Positions 25,233-34,126 of a stretch of DNA of 64,000 nt are shown piece after piece. The stretch's first letter is position 1. The number at the start of each line of letters is the position of its first letter. Source of the DNA: Blastococcus sp. VKM Ac-2987. GTDB lineage: Bacteria; Actinomycetota; Actinomycetes; Mycobacteriales; Geodermatophilaceae. The stretch spans positions 1 through 64,000 of the forward strand of contig NZ_JAPVBG010000004.1 in assembly GCF_026967805.1 (NCBI RefSeq), read 5' to 3'. The position numbers and the translations under genes were made by a program. The notes beneath the pieces are model-generated. The model saw only the letters and a list, made by a program, of their open reading frames with translations. It did not search any database and was not told where the DNA came from.

Positions 25233-28200
25233 TCAGGCCCGCAGCCGCAGGCCGCGCGGGGTCGCGGCGAACCCGGCGGCCTGGAGGGCCTGGGACAGCG
25301 GGGTCGACTCGTGCACCGAGGCGCCGTCGGCCTTCTGCACCACCATGCGCCCCAGCGCCCCGGCGGAGACCGCGCCCGACAGCGCCGTCGCCGCCTCCTT
25401 GAGCACCTGCTCGTCCTCGGTCCAGGACAGCAGCGTCTTCCCGCCGCGCTCGACGTAGAGCACCAGCTCGCCGTCGACCAGGACGACCAGCGCACCGGCC
25501 TTGCGGCCCGCGCGGTGCCCGGCGGCCTTCCGCGAGCCGCTGGTGCCCTCGCCGAGATCGACCGCGTCGCCGTCGACGGCGAGGGTGCGCTCCGGCCACG
25601 GGAGGGCGGCGCCGTAGACGTTCGCCGGGTCGGTGGCGGCCAGGACGACGGCCCCGGCCGGCACGCGGTCGGGGGAGGCGAAGCTGCGCAACCGGTCGAC
25701 CGAGCCGGGGGTGCCGAACTGCGCGGCGCCGAGGGTCTCCACGAAGTAGCCGCGGCGCGCCCGGCCGTTGTCCTCGAACGCCCGCAGCACCGGGTAGACG
25801 GCGGAGAAGCCGCCGGTCACCTGCTCGGCCATCACCGCCCCGCGGGTGAGCACCCCGTGCCGCTCCAGGAGCGCCTCGGCCCGTGCGGTGCCCCGCCGGG
25901 TGGCGTTCGGCTCCCGAGCCGGCAGCCGGGACCACCGGCCGGCGACGGTCGGCGGTCCGGTGCGGGTGGGCATGGCCGGGCGGCCCAGGCGCGTCCGGCC
26001 GGCGCGGGCCCGGTCGAGGCGCACCCGCGGAGGCGCCGCGGGCTTGCGGTGCGTGCCGCTCCCGGCCAGCCGGGTGCGCAGCGGCGCCAGCGTGTCGTTG
26101 GTCAGCGCGCCGGCCCAGACCAGGTCCCACACCAGCTCGGCCAGCGCGGTGTCGTCGGTGGCGCCGACGGCGTCGGAGAGCCCGCGGAAGAACATCGCCT
26201 GGCCGCCGGCGAGCAGGTCCAGCAGCGGCTGCCCCTCAGGGGCGGTCTCGAGCTGCTCGGGCAGCAGCAGGGGCGCCAGGTCGGCGGGGACCAGGCTGAT
26301 CCACCCGTCGCTGCCGGGGAGCCCGCCGGCGCCGGCCCACAGCACCTCCCCGGCGCTGGTGAGCTCGTCGAGCATGGCCGGGGAGTAGTCGCGCACCCGC
26401 CCCGGCAGCACCAGGGACTCCAGGGCGCTGGCCGGCACCAGCGCGCCGGCGAGCTGCTCCACGACGGCGAGGACGCCGTCGGCACCGCGCAGCCGGCTGC
26501 CCACCGACTGCCAGGACGGCGTGAACCGGGCCAGCGTGCCGATCGGCACCGGCTCGACCTCCTGGCGCAGCCGGGCCAGGCTCCGCCGCCGGATCGAGCG
26601 CAGGACGTCGGCGTCGCACCACTCCTGGCCGGAGCCGCCCGGGCGGAACTCCCCGGACACCAGCCGGCCGGTGCCGGTGAGCCGCTGCACCGTCGCCGTC
26701 ACCACGGCGACGCCCAACCCGAGCCGGGCGGCCACCTCGGGGGGCTGGAAGGGGCCGTGGGTGCGGGCGTAGCGGCCGATGAGGTCACCCAGGGGGTCGG
26801 CGACCGGCTCGGTGAAGGCCTCCGGGACCCCGACCGGCAGCGCGGTGCCCAGGGCGTCGCGCAGCCGGCCGGCGTCCTCGATGGCGACGTACCGCTGCTC
26901 GCCGGCGATGCGGACCAGCAGCGCGCGGCGGGCCGCGACGAGCTCGTCCAGCCACTCCTGCGGCACGCCGCGCCGCGCGGCCTCGGCGGCGGTGAGGTCG
27001 CCGACGACGCGCAGCAGGTCGCCGCCGCCGTCGACGTCCCGCGGGTGCCGCTGCTGGGGGAGCCGCTGCAGCTCCTCCTCGATCTCGGCCATCGCCTCGG
27101 CGTCGAGCAGCTCGCGCAGCTCGGAGCGGCCGAGCAGCTCGGCGAGCAGGCCGGTGTCGAGCGCGAGCGCCTGCGCCCGGCGCTCGGCCAGGGGGGCGTC
27201 GCCCTCGTAGAGGAACTGCCCCACGTAGCCGAACAGCAGCGACTGGGCGAAGGGCGACGCCGACTCGGTCTGCACGTCGACGACGCGCACCCGCCGGGCA
27301 CGGACGTCGGTCATCAGCTCGACCAGCCCCGGCACGTCGTAGACGTCCTGCAGCACCTCGCGGGCGGCTTCGAGGGTGATCGGGAACGACGAGAACTCGC
27401 TGGCGACCGAGAGCAGCTGGGCCGCCCGCTGCCGCTGCTGCCACAGGGGCGTGCGGCGGCGGGGGTCGCGCCGGGGGAGCAGCAGCGCACGGGCGGCGCA
27501 CTCCCGGAAGCGGCTGGCGAACAGCGCGGAGCTGCCGACCTCGGCGGTCACCTCGCGCTCCACGTCGTCGGGGTCCAGGACGGCGAGGTCGGCCTCGGGC
27601 GGCTCGCCGGTCGTCTCGGGGAGCCGCAGCACGATGCCGTCGTCGGAGTGCATGGCCGAGACGTCGACGCCGTAGCGCTCGCGCAGCCGGGCGGCGAGGA
27701 CCAGCGCCCAGGGCGCGTTCACCTGCGCGCCGAAGGGGGAGTGCACGACCAGCCGCCAGTCGCCCAGCTCGTCGCGGAACCGCTCGACCAGCAGCGTGCG
27801 GTCGTCGGGCAGGTGCCCGGTGGCCGCCTTCTGCTCCGCCAGGTAGGCGGCGAGGTTGGCCGCGCCCCACTCGTCGAGACCGGCCGCGCGGGCCCGCTCC
27901 AGCCCGGCCTCCGGCGTCGCGGCGCCGACCTCGCGCAGGAACGCGCCCAGCGCCCGGCCCAGCTCCAGCGGGCGGCCGGGGGCGTCGCCGTGCCAGAACG
28001 GCATCTTCCCGGCCTGCCCGGGGGCCGGGGTGACCAGCACCCGGTCGTGGGTGATGTCCTCGATCCGCCACGACGACGAGCCGAGCAGGAAGACGTCGCC
28101 GACCCGCGACTCGTAGACCATCTCCTCGTCGAGCTCGCCGACCCGGCGACCGCCACCTCGTCCATCGGCACTGCCCTCGCCGCCGACGAGGAAGACGCCG

Positions 28201-29864
28201 AAGAGGCCGCGGTCGGGGATCGTGCCGCCGCTGGTGACCGCCAGCCGCTGGGCACCGGCCCGGGCGGTGAGGGTGTCGGTGACGCGGTCCCAGGTCAGCC
28301 GCGGGCGCAGCTCGGCGAACGCGTCGGAGGGGTAGCGGCCGGCCAGCATGTCCAGCACCGCGTGCAGCGCGGACTCCGGCAGCGAGGAGAACGCCGCCGA
28401 GCGGCGGACCAGCGCCCCCACCTCGTCGACGGTGCGCGGCCGCTCGGAGACGACCGCGACGATCTGCTGGGCGAGCACGTCGAGCGGGTTGCGCAGGTAG
28501 CGGATCGACTCGATGGCGCCGGCCTTCATCCGCTCGGCGACCAGCGCGCACTGCACGAGGTCGCCGCGGTACTTCGGGAAGAGCACGCCCCGGCTGACCG
28601 CGCCCACCTGGTGCCCGGCCCGCCCGACCCGCTGCAGGCCGCTGGCGACCGTCGGCGGCGCCTCCACCTGGACGACGAGGTCGACCGCGCCCATGTCGAT
28701 GCCCAGCTCCAGGCTCGAGGTCGCGACGACGGCGGGCAGCCGGCCGGACTTCAGCGCCTCCTCGACGATCGCCCGCTGCTCGCGGGACACCGACCCGTGG
28801 TGGGCGGCCGCGACCGGCTGCACCCCCTCGGGCACGCCACCCCCGGAGCCCGCCTGCGCCATGAGCGCCGCCGCGTTCGTGCCCGGCGGCACGGTCTCGC
28901 CGGTGGCGCGCTCGTAGGCCAGCTCGTTGAGCCGGCTGGTCAGCCGTTCGGCCAGCCGCCGGGAGTTGGCGAAGACGATCGTGCTGCGGTGCGCCTGGAC
29001 GAGGTCGAGCACGCGTTCCTCGACCGCCGGCCAGATGGAGTTGCGCGGCTGGTTGCCGGCCGCGGACCCCTCGAGCTCGCCGGTCGGCTGGCCCAGCTCG
29101 CTCATGTCCTCGATCGGCACGACGACCGAGAGGTCCCACTGCTTGGTCGAGCCGGGGGAGACCACCTGCACCGGGCGGCCGCCGGCCAGGAAGGTGGCGA
29201 CCTCCTCGATCGGGCGCACGGTGGCCGACAGGCCGATCCGCTGCGCCGGCCGCTCGAGCAGCTCGTCGAGCCGGTCGAGGGTGACGGCCAGGTGGGCGCC
29301 GCGCTTGGAGTCGGTGACCGCGTGCACCTCGTCGACGATCACCGTCTCCACCCCGCGCAGCGCCTCGCGGGCGGCGCTGGTGAGCAGCAGGAACAGCGAC
29401 TCCGGGGTGGTGATCAGGATGTCCGGCGGGCGGCGGACGAAGGTGCGCCGCTCGTCGGCCGGGGTGTCGCCGGAGCGGATGCCCACCTTGATCTCCGGCC
29501 GGGGCAGCCCGAGCCGTGCCGCGGCCTGCCCGATGCCGGTCAGCGGCGCCCGCAGGTTGCGCTCGACGTCGACGGCGAGGGCCTTGAGCGGCGACACGTA
29601 GAGGACGCGGCACCGCGTCCGCTCGTCGGCGGGCGGGGTGGCGGCGAGCCGGTCGAGCGACCAGAGGAACGCCGCCAGCGTCTTGCCCGAGCCCGTGGGG
29701 GCGACCACCAGCGCGTGCTCGCCGCTGCTGATCGCCCGCCAGGCGCCGTCCTGGGCGGCGGTGGGGCGCTCGAAGGCGCCGGTGAACCAGTCCCTGGTCG
29801 GCGCGGAGAACCGGCTCAGGGCGCCGTGCCCCTCGGCACGGTCGGAGGTGGGGCGGGCGGGCAC
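25233..29864 (-). CDS. lhr: Large ATP-dependent helicase Lhr
   Basis: This 1543-residue superfamily 2 helicase is full length. The N-terminal core has a Q-type lead-in (FERPTAAQDGAW), Walker A APTGSGKT (about 55-62), the DEVH box (VIVDEVHAV, near 175), SLELGIDMGAVDLV and QRVGRAGHQVG of motif VI near 420. It is followed by the winged-helix Lhr-core and the long Lhr C-terminal domain with SPFGAQVNAPWALVLAARL. Lhr translocates 3'-to-5' on single-stranded DNA and unwinds RNA-DNA hybrids; in mycobacteria it is mitomycin-inducible. The GTG at 29864 has GACACT six bases upstream on the minus strand. Flanking nei and ABM genes suggest a loose repair cluster. Confidence 0.95.
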   Translation of the reverse strand: MPARPTSDRAEGHGALSRFSAPTRDWFTGAFERPTAAQDGAWRAISSGEHALVVAPTGSGKTLAAFLWSLDRLAATPPADERTRCRVLYVSPLKALAVDVERNLRAPLTGIGQAAARLGLPRPEIKVGIRSGDTPADERRTFVRRPPDILITTPESLFLLLTSAAREALRGVETVIVDEVHAVTDSKRGAHLAVTLDRLDELLERPAQRIGLSATVRPIEEVATFLAGGRPVQVVSPGSTKQWDLSVVVPIEDMSELGQPTGELEGSAAGNQPRNSIWPAVEERVLDLVQAHRSTIVFANSRRLAERLTSRLNELAYERATGETVPPGTNAAALMAQAGSGGGVPEGVQPVAAAHHGSVSREQRAIVEEALKSGRLPAVVATSSLELGIDMGAVDLVVQVEAPPTVASGLQRVGRAGHQVGAVSRGVLFPKYRGDLVQCALVAERMKAGAIESIRYLRNPLDVLAQQIVAVVSERPRTVDEVGALVRRSAAFSSLPESALHAVLDMLAGRYPSDAFAELRPRLTWDRVTDTLTARAGAQRLAVTSGGTIPDRGLFGVFLVGGEGSADGRGGGRRVGELDEEMVYESRVGDVFLLGSSSWRIEDITHDRVLVTPAPGQAGKMPFWHGDAPGRPLELGRALGAFLREVGAATPEAGLERARAAGLDEWGAANLAAYLAEQKAATGHLPDDRTLLVERFRDELGDWRLVVHSPFGAQVNAPWALVLAARLRERYGVDVSAMHSDDGIVLRLPETTGEPPEADLAVLDPDDVEREVTAEVGSSALFASRFRECAARALLLPRRDPRRRTPLWQQRQRAAQLLSVASEFSSFPITLEAAREVLQDVYDVPGLVELMTDVRARRVRVVDVQTESASPFAQSLLFGYVGQFLYEGDAPLAERRAQALALDTGLLAELLGRSELRELLDAEAMAEIEEELQRLPQQRHPRDVDGGGDLLRVVGDLTAAEAARRGVPQEWLDELVAARRALLVRIAGEQRYVAIEDAGRLRDALGTALPVGVPEAFTEPVADPLGDLIGRYARTHGPFQPPEVAARLGLGVAVVTATVQRLTGTGRLVSGEFRPGGSGQEWCDADVLRSIRRRSLARLRQEVEPVPIGTLARFTPSWQSVGSRLRGADGVLAVVEQLAGALVPASALESLVLPGRVRDYSPAMLDELTSAGEVLWAGAGGLPGSDGWISLVPADLAPLLLPEQLETAPEGQPLLDLLAGGQAMFFRGLSDAVGATDDTALAELVWDLVWAGALTNDTLAPLRTRLAGSGTHRKPAAPPRVRLDRARAGRTRLGRPAMPTRTGPPTVAGRWSRLPAREPNATRRGTARAEALLERHGVLTRGAVMAEQVTGGFSAVYPVLRAFEDNGRARRGYFVETLGAAQFGTPGSVDRLRSFASPDRVPAGAVVLAATDPANVYGAALPWPERTLAVDGDAVDLGEGTSGSRKAAGHRAGRKAGALVVLVDGELVLYVERGGKTLLSWTEDEQVLKEAATALSGAVSAGALGRMVVQKADGASVHESTPLSQALQAAGFAATPRGLRLRA

Positions 29865-29953
29865 GCGCTCAGTGTCCCCGGGATGTACGACACTTCGCTG
29901 GCCGGCGGCCGAGCCGGCCGCGGGGACCACCCGCACGGGAGACAGGAGCGCTC

Positions 29954-31231
29954 GTGGCACCGCTGCAGCAGTCGGACGCCGGGATCGACGTCGCCCGCGT
30001 GCAGCGCCGCACGCTGGGCGTCCTGAGCGGTGGCGTCGCGCTGGCCGGCCTGGGCGTCACCGTCGGCATCACCGCCGGCGGGCTGCTCGCCCGCGACGTC
30101 GCCGGCACCGACAGCGCCTCCGGGCTCGGGCAGACCGCGGGCGTCCTCGGCGCGGCCGCCCTCGCGGTGCCGCTGGCCCGGATCAGCGCCACCGTCGGCC
30201 GGCGCACCGGGCTGGCCGTCGGGTACGCCATCAGCGTCGTCGGCGCGGTGCTCACCGTCCTGGCCGCGGCGGCGTCCTCGCTGCCGCTGCTGCTGGGAGG
30301 CCTGTTCCTGTTCGGGGCGGCCACCGCCTGCGGTCTGCAGTCCCGGTACGCCGCGGCCGACCTGGCTGCGCCCGAACGCCGGGCCCGGGCGCTGTCCCTC
30401 GTCGTCTGGGCCACCACCATCGGCTCGGTGATCGGGCCCAACCTGGCGCGTCCGGGGGCGCGGCTGGGGGAGGCGCTCGGCCTCCCCGCGCTCGGCGGGG
30501 TGTTCGCCCTCTCGGCCGTCGTGTTCGCCGTCGTCGCCGTGGGCTTCCTCGTGCTGCTGCGCCCCGACCCGCTGCTGCTCGCCCGGCGGCTCGGCGGGGG
30601 TGGCGCCGGCGCCCCGCCCCGGCGGGCCACCGGGGCCGCGCTGCGCGCGGTGTGGGCCACCCCCGCGGGTCGCCTGGGGCTCACCTCGGTCGTGGTGGCG
30701 CACTCGGTCATGGTCGGCGTCATGGTGATGACGCCGGTGCACATGGGCCACGCCGGCGGCACCGAGGACGCCGTCCTCCGGCTGGTGGGGCTGGTCATCA
30801 GCGTGCACGTGGCCGGCATGTACCTGTTCTCCCCGCTGGTCGGCGTGCTTGCCGACAAGGCCGGCGCCCCGGCCGTCGTGGCCCTGGGGAGCGGCCTGCT
30901 GCTGGCCGCCGCCGCCGTGGCGGGGACGGCGGCCCCCGCCGACTCGGTGCAGCTGGGCGTGGGCCTGGTCCTGCTGGGCCTGGGCTGGTCGTGCGGGCTG
31001 ATCGCGGGCTCGGCGCTGGTGACGACGTCGGTGGGCGCGGAGCTGCGGCCGACCGCGCAGGGCGGCACCGACCTGCTGATGGGCCTGGGCGCGGCCCTGG
31101 CCGGGGTGGTCGGCGGTCCGCTGCTCGCGTGGGGCGGGTTCGGCCTGGTGTCCGCGGTGTCGGCGGCGCTGGTGCTCCCGCTCGCCTGGGTGTGGGCGAC
31201 CTCGCGGGTCAGCGCCCGCGGTAGTTCCTGA
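29954..31231 (+). CDS. MFS transporter
   Basis: The 425-residue integral membrane protein has twelve predicted transmembrane helices in two halves, with a cytosolic basic loop (GGAGAPPRRATG, near residue 217) between helices 6 and 7. The inter-helix motif AAADLAAPERRARALS near residue 138 is the usual MFS loop. The substrate is unknown; it resembles drug/metabolite exporters. The start is a GTG with GACAGGAG seven bases upstream, so it is a leadered gene divergent from lhr. Its last 23 bases overlap a small minus-strand membrane-peptide gene. Confidence 0.85.
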   Translation: MAPLQQSDAGIDVARVQRRTLGVLSGGVALAGLGVTVGITAGGLLARDVAGTDSASGLGQTAGVLGAAALAVPLARISATVGRRTGLAVGYAISVVGAVLTVLAAAASSLPLLLGGLFLFGAATACGLQSRYAAADLAAPERRARALSLVVWATTIGSVIGPNLARPGARLGEALGLPALGGVFALSAVVFAVVAVGFLVLLRPDPLLLARRLGGGGAGAPPRRATGAALRAVWATPAGRLGLTSVVVAHSVMVGVMVMTPVHMGHAGGTEDAVLRLVGLVISVHVAGMYLFSPLVGVLADKAGAPAVVALGSGLLLAAAAVAGTAAPADSVQLGVGLVLLGLGWSCGLIAGSALVTTSVGAELRPTAQGGTDLLMGLGAALAGVVGGPLLAWGGFGLVSAVSAALVLPLAWVWATSRVSARGSS

Positions 31232-31319
31232 TCAGCAGCACGATCGTCACGATCAGCGCCAGGACGATGCCGATCTCGAGGACGATGTCGAGCGTCTGCG
31301 AGCCCGTGCCCGGAATCAT
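31209..31319 (-). CDS. Small single-pass membrane protein, 36 residues
   Basis: An ATG frame of 36 codons reads MIPGTGSQTLDIVLE, one hydrophobic helix of about 18 residues (IGIVLALIVTIVLLI), then a basic end RNYRGR and a TGA. TAGGCT (31327-31332 on the minus strand) ends seven bases before the ATG, the same leaderless spacing as at many genes here. I think it is real. It is divergent from DUF3046 and overlaps the MFS gene end by 23 bp. No family is recognised; function unknown. Confidence 0.6.
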   Translation of the reverse strand: MIPGTGSQTLDIVLEIGIVLALIVTIVLLIRNYRGR

Positions 31320-31365
31320 GCCGTCGAGCCTAGGGCGGGTGCGGCGCCGCCGGGAGCCGGCGGGT

Positions 31366-31371
31366 TAGCGT
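31366..31371 (+). promoter_or_regulatory. -10 element of the DUF3046 gene
   Basis: TAGCGT ends six bases before the GTG at 31378. It faces the minus-strand -10 at 31327-31332, so two leaderless genes diverge from a 58-bp gap. Confidence 0.55.
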
Positions 31372-31377
31372 CGGGGC

Positions 31378-31572
31378 GTGCGCCTGCAGGAGTTCTGGTC
31401 CCGCCTCGACGGTCAGTTCGGGGCCATGCGCGCGCAGAGCGTCGCGCGCGACCACGTCTTCACCGACCTCGGCGGGCGCACGGCGGTCGACGCCATCGAG
31501 GCCGGTGTCCCGGTGCGCAAGGTGTGGCTCGCGGTCTGCGAGGACTTCGACGTGCCGGCCAAGGAGCGGTGA
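31378..31572 (+). CDS. DUF3046 protein
   Basis: The 64-residue protein matches the DUF3046 family found directly upstream of recA in actinobacteria: LQEFWSRLDGQFG at the N-terminus, ARDHVFTDLGGRTAVDAIEAGVPVRKVWLAVCEDFDVP to the end. Function is unknown. The constant place next to recA hints at a link with DNA metabolism but does not prove one. It starts with GTG six bases after a TAGCGT -10. Confidence 0.88.
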   Translation: MRLQEFWSRLDGQFGAMRAQSVARDHVFTDLGGRTAVDAIEAGVPVRKVWLAVCEDFDVPAKER

Positions 31573-31612
31573 CCGGGACCGGAGCTGGGGCCCCGGCGTG
31601 TCGGCCTGGCGA

Positions 31613-31636
31613 TCGAACACGTGTTCGGCCTACTGT
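31613..31636 (+). promoter_or_regulatory. SOS (LexA) box and -10 element of recA
   Basis: TCGAACACGTGTTCGG (31613-31628) matches the actinobacterial LexA box TCGAACnnnnGTTCGA with one end mismatch. Two bases later TACTGT (31631-31636) is a good -10, so bound LexA would block RNA polymerase. The recA leader would be about 110 bases. LexA is encoded at 46.7 kb in this window. Confidence 0.85.
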
Positions 31637-31751
31637 GTCGTCGTCCACAGGCGGCCGGTCCTCCACAGCCCGCCCCGGAATCGGAAAACTGTCGGTGCCT
31701 CGCCCTAGCGTCGGTCCCGACCCGCTTCTCGCGAACCGAAGGTGACGCACC

Positions 31752-32789
31752 ATGGCAGCAACGCTCGACCGCGACAAGGCCCTCGACATGGCCCTCGCCC
31801 AGATCGACAAGCAGTTCGGCAAGGGCTCGGTCATGCGGCTGGGCGACAGCCCCGAGGTGGCCATCAAGGTCATCCCGACCGGCTCGATCGCCCTCGACAT
31901 CGCCCTGGGCATCGGTGGCCTGCCCCGCGGCCGCGTCGTGGAGGTCTACGGGCCGGAGTCCTCCGGTAAGACCACGGTGGCCCTGCACGCGGTGGCCAAC
32001 GCCCAGGCCGCCGGCGGCATCGCCGCCTTCATCGACGCCGAGCACGCGCTCGACCCGGAGTACGCCCGCGCCATCGGCGTGGACACCGACGCGCTCCTGG
32101 TCAGCCAGCCCGACACCGGTGAGCAGGCGCTCGAGATCGCCGACATGCTGATCCGCTCCGGTGCGCTCGACGTCATCGTCATCGACTCCGTCGCGGCCCT
32201 CGTGCCCCGCGCCGAGATCGAGGGCGAGATGGGTGACAGCCACGTGGGTCTGCAGGCTCGCCTGATGAGCCAGGCGCTGCGGAAGATCACCGGTGCGCTG
32301 AGCAACTCGGGCACGACGGCGATCTTCATCAACCAGCTGCGCGAGAAGGTCGGCGTGGTCTACGGCTCGCCCGAGGTCACCACCGGTGGTCGCGCGCTGA
32401 AGTTCTACTCGTCGGTCCGGCTCGACGTCCGCCGCATCGAGACCCTCAAACAGGGCACCGACGCGATCGGCAGCCGCACCCGCATCAAGGTGGTCAAGAA
32501 CAAGGTCGCCGCACCGTTCAAGCAGGCCGAGCTCGACATCCTCTGGGGTCAGGGCTTCAGCCGCGAGGGCGGCATCGTCGACGCCGGCGTCGAGCAGGGC
32601 TTCGTGAAGAAGTCCGGCGCCTGGTACACGTACGAGGGCGACCAGCTGGGCCAGGGCAAGGAGAACGTCCGCAACTTCCTGAAGGACAACCCCGACCTGG
32701 CCGACGAGATCGAGAAGAAGGTCAAGGAGAAGCTGGGCATCGGCCCGACGCTGGACGCCCCGGCGCCGGTCGACGCCCCCGACTTCTGA
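31752..32789 (+). CDS. recA: Recombinase RecA
   Basis: The 345-residue RecA forms ATP-dependent filaments for strand exchange and triggers LexA self-cleavage. Walker [10 protein letters not shown] lies at about 67-75, Walker [13 protein letters not shown] near 140-151, and the L2 loop region [22 protein letters not shown] near 200. There is no intein, unlike M. tuberculosis RecA. The start ATG has AAGGTGA at a good distance. Transcription is under the SOS box at 31613; recX follows seven bases after the stop. Confidence 0.98.
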   Translation: MAATLDRDKALDMALAQIDKQFGKGSVMRLGDSPEVAIKVIPTGSIALDIALGIGGLPRGRVVEVYGPESSGKTTVALHAVANAQAAGGIAAFIDAEHALDPEYARAIGVDTDALLVSQPDTGEQALEIADMLIRSGALDVIVIDSVAALVPRAEIEGEMGDSHVGLQARLMSQALRKITGALSNSGTTAIFINQLREKVGVVYGSPEVTTGGRALKFYSSVRLDVRRIETLKQGTDAIGSRTRIKVVKNKVAAPFKQAELDILWGQGFSREGGIVDAGVEQGFVKKSGAWYTYEGDQLGQGKENVRNFLKDNPDLADEIEKKVKEKLGIGPTLDAPAPVDAPDF

Positions 32790-32796
32790 CCCGCCG

Positions 32797-33465
32797 GTGG
32801 ACGACCGGCCGCCGAACCGCCGGCGTGGCTCCAACTCCGGCTCCGGCTTCGGGACCTCCCGGGCCGGTCGCCGGTCCCGGGCGCCGGGCGGCGACGATCC
32901 CCTGACCCCGGACGTCGCCCCCGGTTCTCCGGAGGACGATGCGGGCGATCCCGAGCAGGTCGCCCGGGCTGTCTGCCTCCGGGCCCTGACCGGCGCACCC
33001 AAGACCCGGCAGCAGCTGGCCGATCTGCTGGCTCAGCGGGAGGTGCCCGACGATGCGGCCGAGGCCGTCCTCGACCGGTTCACCGAGGTGGGGCTGATCG
33101 ACGACGCGGCGTTCGCCCGGGCGTGGGTGAGCAGCCGGCAGGCCGGCCGCGGGCTGGCCCGCCGGGCGCTCTCGGCCGAGCTGCGGGCGAAGGGCGTCGA
33201 CCCGGACACCGCAGCCGAGGCCGTCGAGGCGGTGGACGACGACGACGAGCGCGAGGCGGCCCGCCGGCTCGTGGCCCGGAAGGTGGGCGCGATGCGCCGG
33301 CTGGACCGGGCCACGGCCACCCGCCGGCTCATCGGGATGCTCGCCCGCAAGGGCTACAACGGCGGCCTCGCCGCAGCGGTCGTGCGCGAGGCGCTGGACG
33401 AGGCGGACCTCGCCGGTGACGTCGACGACGTCCCCGAGTTTGACGAGGAGAGCGCGCTGCCCTGA
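32797..33465 (+). CDS. recX: RecA regulator RecX
   Basis: RecX binds and limits RecA filaments. The 222-residue protein has a disordered basic N-terminus (about 1-50) and then three-helix RecX repeats: LRALTGAPKTRQQLADLL, VLDRFTEVGLIDDAAFARAWV, RGLARRALSAELRAKGVD and RRLIGMLARKGYNGGLAAAVVREAL. The GTG at 32797 is seven bases after the recA stop, so it is co-transcribed and SOS-induced with recA. A strong terminator follows. Confidence 0.93.
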   Translation: MDDRPPNRRRGSNSGSGFGTSRAGRRSRAPGGDDPLTPDVAPGSPEDDAGDPEQVARAVCLRALTGAPKTRQQLADLLAQREVPDDAAEAVLDRFTEVGLIDDAAFARAWVSSRQAGRGLARRALSAELRAKGVDPDTAAEAVEAVDDDDEREAARRLVARKVGAMRRLDRATATRRLIGMLARKGYNGGLAAAVVREALDEADLAGDVDDVPEFDEESALP

Positions 33466-33497
33466 CCGCGGTCCCTTCCGGACTCGGTGAGATCAAA

Positions 33498-33539
33498 CGG
33501 CAGGAGGCGGTCCGGAGAGATCCGGACCGCCTTCTGCCG
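33498..33539. terminator. Bidirectional terminator after recX
   Basis: CGGCAGGAGGCGGTCCGGA and its near-perfect complement (one mismatch) form a 19-bp stem around a short purine loop between convergent genes (recX and the unknown gene at 33549). Confidence 0.8.
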
Positions 33540-33548
33540 TATCAGCTG

Positions 33549-34013
33549 TCAACCGTTGGCGAGCCAGGCCGGGATGTCTACGGCGGCGCCGTTGGGGGCC
33601 TCGGGGTCGGCCACCAGCCAGGCGTCGTCGCGGATCTGGCCGGCCGCGAGCCAGCCGGAGATCTCGGCGTCGAAGGTCTGCCGGGCCGAGGCCCCCGGCC
33701 GTCGGCGCTCCCCGACGAAGGTCAGGTCGGCCTCGGTCCCGTCCTCGTAGCGGACGACCACCCGGCAACGGGAGCGCCGGTGCCGGGCCGGGGGGACCAC
33801 CTCCCGGACGACGGCGCTCTGGGCTCCGGCGGCCCGGGCGAACGCGGGAGCGGCGGAGCGCAGCCGCTCGACGAACTGCTGACCGTCGTCCAGCGGGGGA
33901 ACCAGGTCGGTCGGTGGGGTGGACGTCACCGGCCCGGTCGCGGTCAGCGTCTCCACGGCGGCCCGGGGGACCGGGGGCAGACTGCGGCGCCTCACCGCGG
34001 GCATGGTCTCCAT
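33549..34013 (-). CDS. Hypothetical protein
   Basis: The protein of about 154 residues has a low-complexity Pro/Thr/Val N-terminus (to about 48) and a soluble C-terminal domain. That domain holds the segments DDGQQFVERLRSAAPAFARA, RCRVVVRYEDGTEADLTFVGERR and the end PNGAAVDIPAWLANG. No signal peptide or membrane helix is seen and I do not recognise a family. ATG starts lie at 34013 and 34004 and a GTG at 34034. It lies 113 bp beyond the gluD stop on the same strand and could be read through from gluABCD. Confidence 0.6.
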   Translation of the reverse strand: METMPAVRRRSLPPVPRAAVETLTATGPVTSTPPTDLVPPLDDGQQFVERLRSAAPAFARAAGAQSAVVREVVPPARHRRSRCRVVVRYEDGTEADLTFVGERRRPGASARQTFDAEISGWLAAGQIRDDAWLVADPEAPNGAAVDIPAWLANG

Positions 34014-34126
34014 CGTGACCAGCAGTCTTGCCACGGTCGCGCTCGGCAACGTGTCGGCGCGCTCGGCTGGGACGAGTGGGTCGGACGGGTCGTTCAGGAC
34101 AACTCGTCCGCGACGGCGGTCGGCCC

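Noticed and set aside
25311-30026. Plus-strand open frame of more than 1500 codons opposite lhr
   Set aside because: It is the antisense shadow of lhr: His/Gln/Gly/Arg-rich, no family motifs, and its codon pattern mirrors the real gene. At this GC content stop codons are rare on the opposite strand.
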